The position numbers were made by a program, and so were the translations under genes. A stretch of 33,056 bases of DNA from Ralstonia sp. ASV6 (lineage in GTDB: Bacteria > Pseudomonadota > Gammaproteobacteria > Burkholderiales > Burkholderiaceae). The stretch lies in NCBI RefSeq assembly GCF_016429285.1, contig NZ_JAELUI010000057.1, positions 1 to 33,056 on the forward strand, in the 5' to 3' direction. The notes under the pieces are model-generated. The model did not search any database. It worked only from the letters and a program-made list of their open reading frames with translations, and was not told the DNA's origin. Positions 31,486-33,056 of the stretch are shown here, piece after piece. The stretch's first letter is position 1, and each line of letters begins with the position of its first letter.

Positions 31486-32009
31486 ATCGCTTGCACGGTA
31501 ACAAAGCACAGTTCCTCAAGGCCGCTGGGAGCGTGATCATCTTGGCCATGGCGCTAATTGCCTTCCAATGGGCGCTCGAAGGCTATCTCTCTGCGCTCGC
31601 GGCCCCCGGGTTGCTCGAAGTTGGATTCTGGCTCTCGTTGGGAGTTGCAGCTTATGGCCAGCGGCTACCCGGACACCGTCGGGTGACATTGATCCGTATT
31701 GCTGCGACTACAGCGACAGCCTCGCTCGGGGTTGTATTCGCGCATGTGGTGCGCGACTGGTACGTCGGTATGCTGGCAGAGATTCCGGACACGCCAGAGG
31801 CAGTGAGTGTCTTGGGCGCTGACCTCGTCGCAGCTTTCCACAATCGTGTTGTCGGCTATGGCGGATGTTATGCGTTGGGGATGATGGCAACGCGATGGCT
31901 ACTGTATCGCCATGTTCTGGGCGCGTTCACCTCGTGGGTGGCTCCGCCCCCCGAGGTGAACGCGCACTGTTCCCATTGCGGTCAACCAATGCCCTCTGTT
32001 GAACGGTGA
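31482..32009 (+). CDS. Membrane protein with C-terminal zinc-ribbon-like motif
   Basis: A 175-aa integral membrane protein with about four hydrophobic segments (about 13-33, 42-60, 70-90 and 124-142). A short soluble C-terminus contains CSHCGQP, a half zinc-ribbon. It is translationally coupled to the gene before it. The codons around 31921-31965 form a perfect 14-bp inverted repeat. Function unknown. It ends the first gene group under the palindromic promoter. Confidence 0.68.
   Translation: MNRLHGNKAQFLKAAGSVIILAMALIAFQWALEGYLSALAAPGLLEVGFWLSLGVAAYGQRLPGHRRVTLIRIAATTATASLGVVFAHVVRDWYVGMLAEIPDTPEAVSVLGADLVAAFHNRVVGYGGCYALGMMATRWLLYRHVLGAFTSWVAPPPEVNAHCSHCGQPMPSVER
31921..31965. repeat. Perfect 14-bp inverted repeat inside a coding region
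   Basis: GCGCGTTCACCTCG (31921-31934) and CGAGGTGAACGCGC (31952-31965) are exact inverse complements around a 17-base loop, within the 3' part of the membrane-protein gene. The mRNA would form a strong hairpin. No T run follows. Confidence 0.9.
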
Positions 32010-32052
32010 GAAAAGGTGAATGATCTCGGAGGAAGCGCGTGACCTCGCGCGC

Positions 32053-32081
32053 TTGATATGGTGCACAAGTGCACATATGAT
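32053..32081 (+). promoter_or_regulatory. Second promoter with the same spacer palindrome
   Basis: TTGATA (32053-32058) and TATGAT (32076-32081) are 17 bases apart. The spacer contains GGTGCACAAGTGCACA, matching the operator at 29606-29621 in 14 of 16 positions, and the -10 is identical. It would drive the ATP-grasp gene under the same regulator. Confidence 0.75.
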
Positions 32082-32117
32082 CTTCGTGAAGCAAACGAGC
32101 GTCGTGCGAGGTGGTAC

Positions 32118-32918
32118 TTGTTTTCAATTCTCAGGCAGGCCGCTTCAAAGCGGGTAGAAGAGCGGATCGCGGCTCAGTATGCGATGACGCGCGACGTGCC
32201 GATCGTCACGGTTCCTTTCGACGCCCTGGACGGATGTGCGAATGCGTTGCGTGAGGGACTGACGCTGCCGATCGGCAGTGTCGAGTTCGTCCGAAAAGCG
32301 ATGACATTGGCTGGGATCGCCGAGCCCGAGAGCATGTCCTATCCCGAAGCCCTTCAACCTTGGTTGCACCGCGAAGTGAAGCAACGCCGGGCGGGCAGTA
32401 TTCTCGGCGAGTGGTTCATCAAGCCAACTACGACCAAGACCTTTACAGGTTTCGTAGTCGACATCTTGGGTAATCCTGACCACTTATCCTTCCACGATCG
32501 GGCGCAGTACAACGCCTTCCTTGCGCTGCCGCCTGATACGCCGGTCTGGGTCAGTGAGCCGGTGAAATGGCAGTCCGAGTACCGCTATTACGTTGTGAAT
32601 GGCCAGGTGCTCGGAGAAGGGCGTTATGACGATGCGCCTGACGACATGCCTTTGCCAGATCAAGACGTTGTTCGTGAGATGGTGGCGGCGATGGCCAATT
32701 CCTCGCGAACGCCTGTCGCGTATGGTCTCGATGTCGGTGTCCTAGGTAGCGGGGAAACCGCACTCATTGAGTGCAACGACGCATGGGCACTCGGGTATTA
32801 CCGGGGCACGCTCGACTACCGGGATTATGTGGAAATGCTGTGGCTGCGATGGGAGCAACTTGTCGCCGATGCTCGTGCAGTAGTTGAGGGAGCTGGCTGC
32901 ACGAAGGAGGCCGTGTGA
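32118..32918 (+). CDS. ATP-grasp domain protein (R2K-like)
   Basis: A 266-aa protein of the ATP-grasp superfamily, which ligates carboxylates to amines or thiols through an acyl-phosphate. It resembles the short phage/plasmid-associated R2K group: IGSVEFVRKAM, SYPEALQPWL, the ATP-binding WFIKP(T)TTKTFTGFVVD strand-loop, PVWVSEPVKWQSEYRYYVV, and the metal-binding end GETALIECNDAWALGYYRG. R2K proteins have been proposed to modify peptides or proteins in conflict systems; the substrate here is unknown. The start is uncertain. TTG at 32118 has AGG six bases upstream and fits the promoter; ATG 32184 is the alternative, while the in-frame ATG at 32058 lies inside the promoter and is unlikely. Confidence 0.75.
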   Translation: MFSILRQAASKRVEERIAAQYAMTRDVPIVTVPFDALDGCANALREGLTLPIGSVEFVRKAMTLAGIAEPESMSYPEALQPWLHREVKQRRAGSILGEWFIKPTTTKTFTGFVVDILGNPDHLSFHDRAQYNAFLALPPDTPVWVSEPVKWQSEYRYYVVNGQVLGEGRYDDAPDDMPLPDQDVVREMVAAMANSSRTPVAYGLDVGVLGSGETALIECNDAWALGYYRGTLDYRDYVEMLWLRWEQLVADARAVVEGAGCTKEAV

Positions 32919-33056
32919 TCGAGGTGCCAGAGAAGTACCGCTCGAAAACGCCGGCATGTTTGCGCGAGCTTGCACAAAGCAGGGCGCCAGAGCTGACCGC
33001 CGACATCCGAAAAGCAATTGAGGACGCCGCGGCTGAGATCGAAGGCGCGGAGCAAG
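32915..33056 (+). CDS. Partial gene running off the window end
   Basis: An open frame of 47 codons that starts with GTG overlapping the ATP-grasp stop (GTGA), with AGGAGG two bases upstream, and stays open to the end. The visible part (MIEVPEKYRSKTPACLRELAQ ... DIRKAIEDAAAEIEGAEQ) is a charged helical N-terminus without recognisable domain. Coupling suggests that it works with the ATP-grasp protein, possibly as its substrate or partner. Confidence 0.65.
   Translation, partial: MIEVPEKYRSKTPACLRELAQSRAPELTADIRKAIEDAAAEIEGAEQ

Noticed and set aside
32058-32117. N-terminal extension of the ATP-grasp protein from ATG 32058
   Set aside because: This ATG lies within the -35/spacer region, so it cannot be on a transcript made from that promoter.
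32022-32159. 45-codon frame beginning MISEEARDLARL
   Set aside because: It crosses the palindromic promoter and overlaps the ATP-grasp gene out of frame; no support beyond a weak AAAGG.
1-33056. CRISPR arrays, tRNA or rRNA genes, insertion sequences
   Set aside because: No regularly spaced repeats, cloverleaf-like segments, ribosomal sequence or transposase motifs were seen on reading both strands.

Overview
The window is a high-GC (about 60%) accessory segment. Its codon use, GGG-rich ribosome binding sites and a Gly/Ser-rich CAP-domain lipoprotein fit a Burkholderiales (Ralstonia/Cupriavidus/Burkholderia-like) host. That host call is an inference. The gene content is that of a conjugative plasmid or integrative conjugative element of the IncI/Dot-Icm (type IVB secretion) kind. 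The evidence is a tyrosine recombinase, a ParM/ParR-like partition pair, DotD-DotC-DotB-IcmT homologues, and a complete R64-like type IVb thin-pilus operon.

Layout. (1) 1-3407, minus strand: an AbiE toxin-antitoxin pair (abiEii, abiEi) with an operator-like palindrome, a hairpin-bearing non-coding stretch, a 98-aa unknown protein and a tyrosine recombinase. (2) 3408-4142: a gene-free control region with repeated ATTTGCG motifs, an 8-bp-arm palindrome and a candidate promoter. (3) 4143-19925, plus strand, nearly gap-free: dotD, dotC, dotB, icmT, parM, parR-like, tcpQ/pilL-like, pilN, pilO, pilP, pilQ, pilR, two tandem pilS pilin genes, a PilT-like ATPase, pilV and a secreted Cys/Pro-rich protein, ending in a strong bidirectional terminator at 19986-20012. 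(4) 20032-21335: a CAP-domain lipoprotein gene divergent from a small ribbon-helix-helix-like gene. (5) 21430-23113, minus strand: pilM, a VirB1/PilT-type lytic transglycosylase and an unknown gene. (6) 23202-29583, plus strand: a tightly packed run of mostly unrecognised genes, including a HerA/VirB4-like ATPase and a second P-loop protein whose Walker A lysine is replaced by arginine. (7) 29599-33056: two gene groups whose promoters share a palindrome filling the 17-bp -35/-10 spacer. They hold a winged-helix-like protein, zinc-ribbon-like proteins, a HhH-GPD glycosylase-like protein, a membrane protein, an ATP-grasp protein and the start of a further gene.

How it works together (inference). 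DotC, DotD, DotB and IcmT would belong to the conjugation apparatus, whose other components lie outside the window. The pil genes would build a thin pilus for recipient attachment: secretin PilN, inner-membrane PilO/PilP/PilR, ATPase PilQ, pilins PilS, tip protein PilV, and PilM plus the transglycosylase from the divergent operon. ParM/ParR would maintain the element. No prepilin peptidase, relaxase or recognisable coupling protein is visible.

The most novel parts are the unassigned ATPase operon (23202-29583), the twin-promoter regulon (29599-33056), the tandem pilins sharing exactly 100 identical bases, and the extra PilT-like ATPase in an otherwise R64-like pilus locus.
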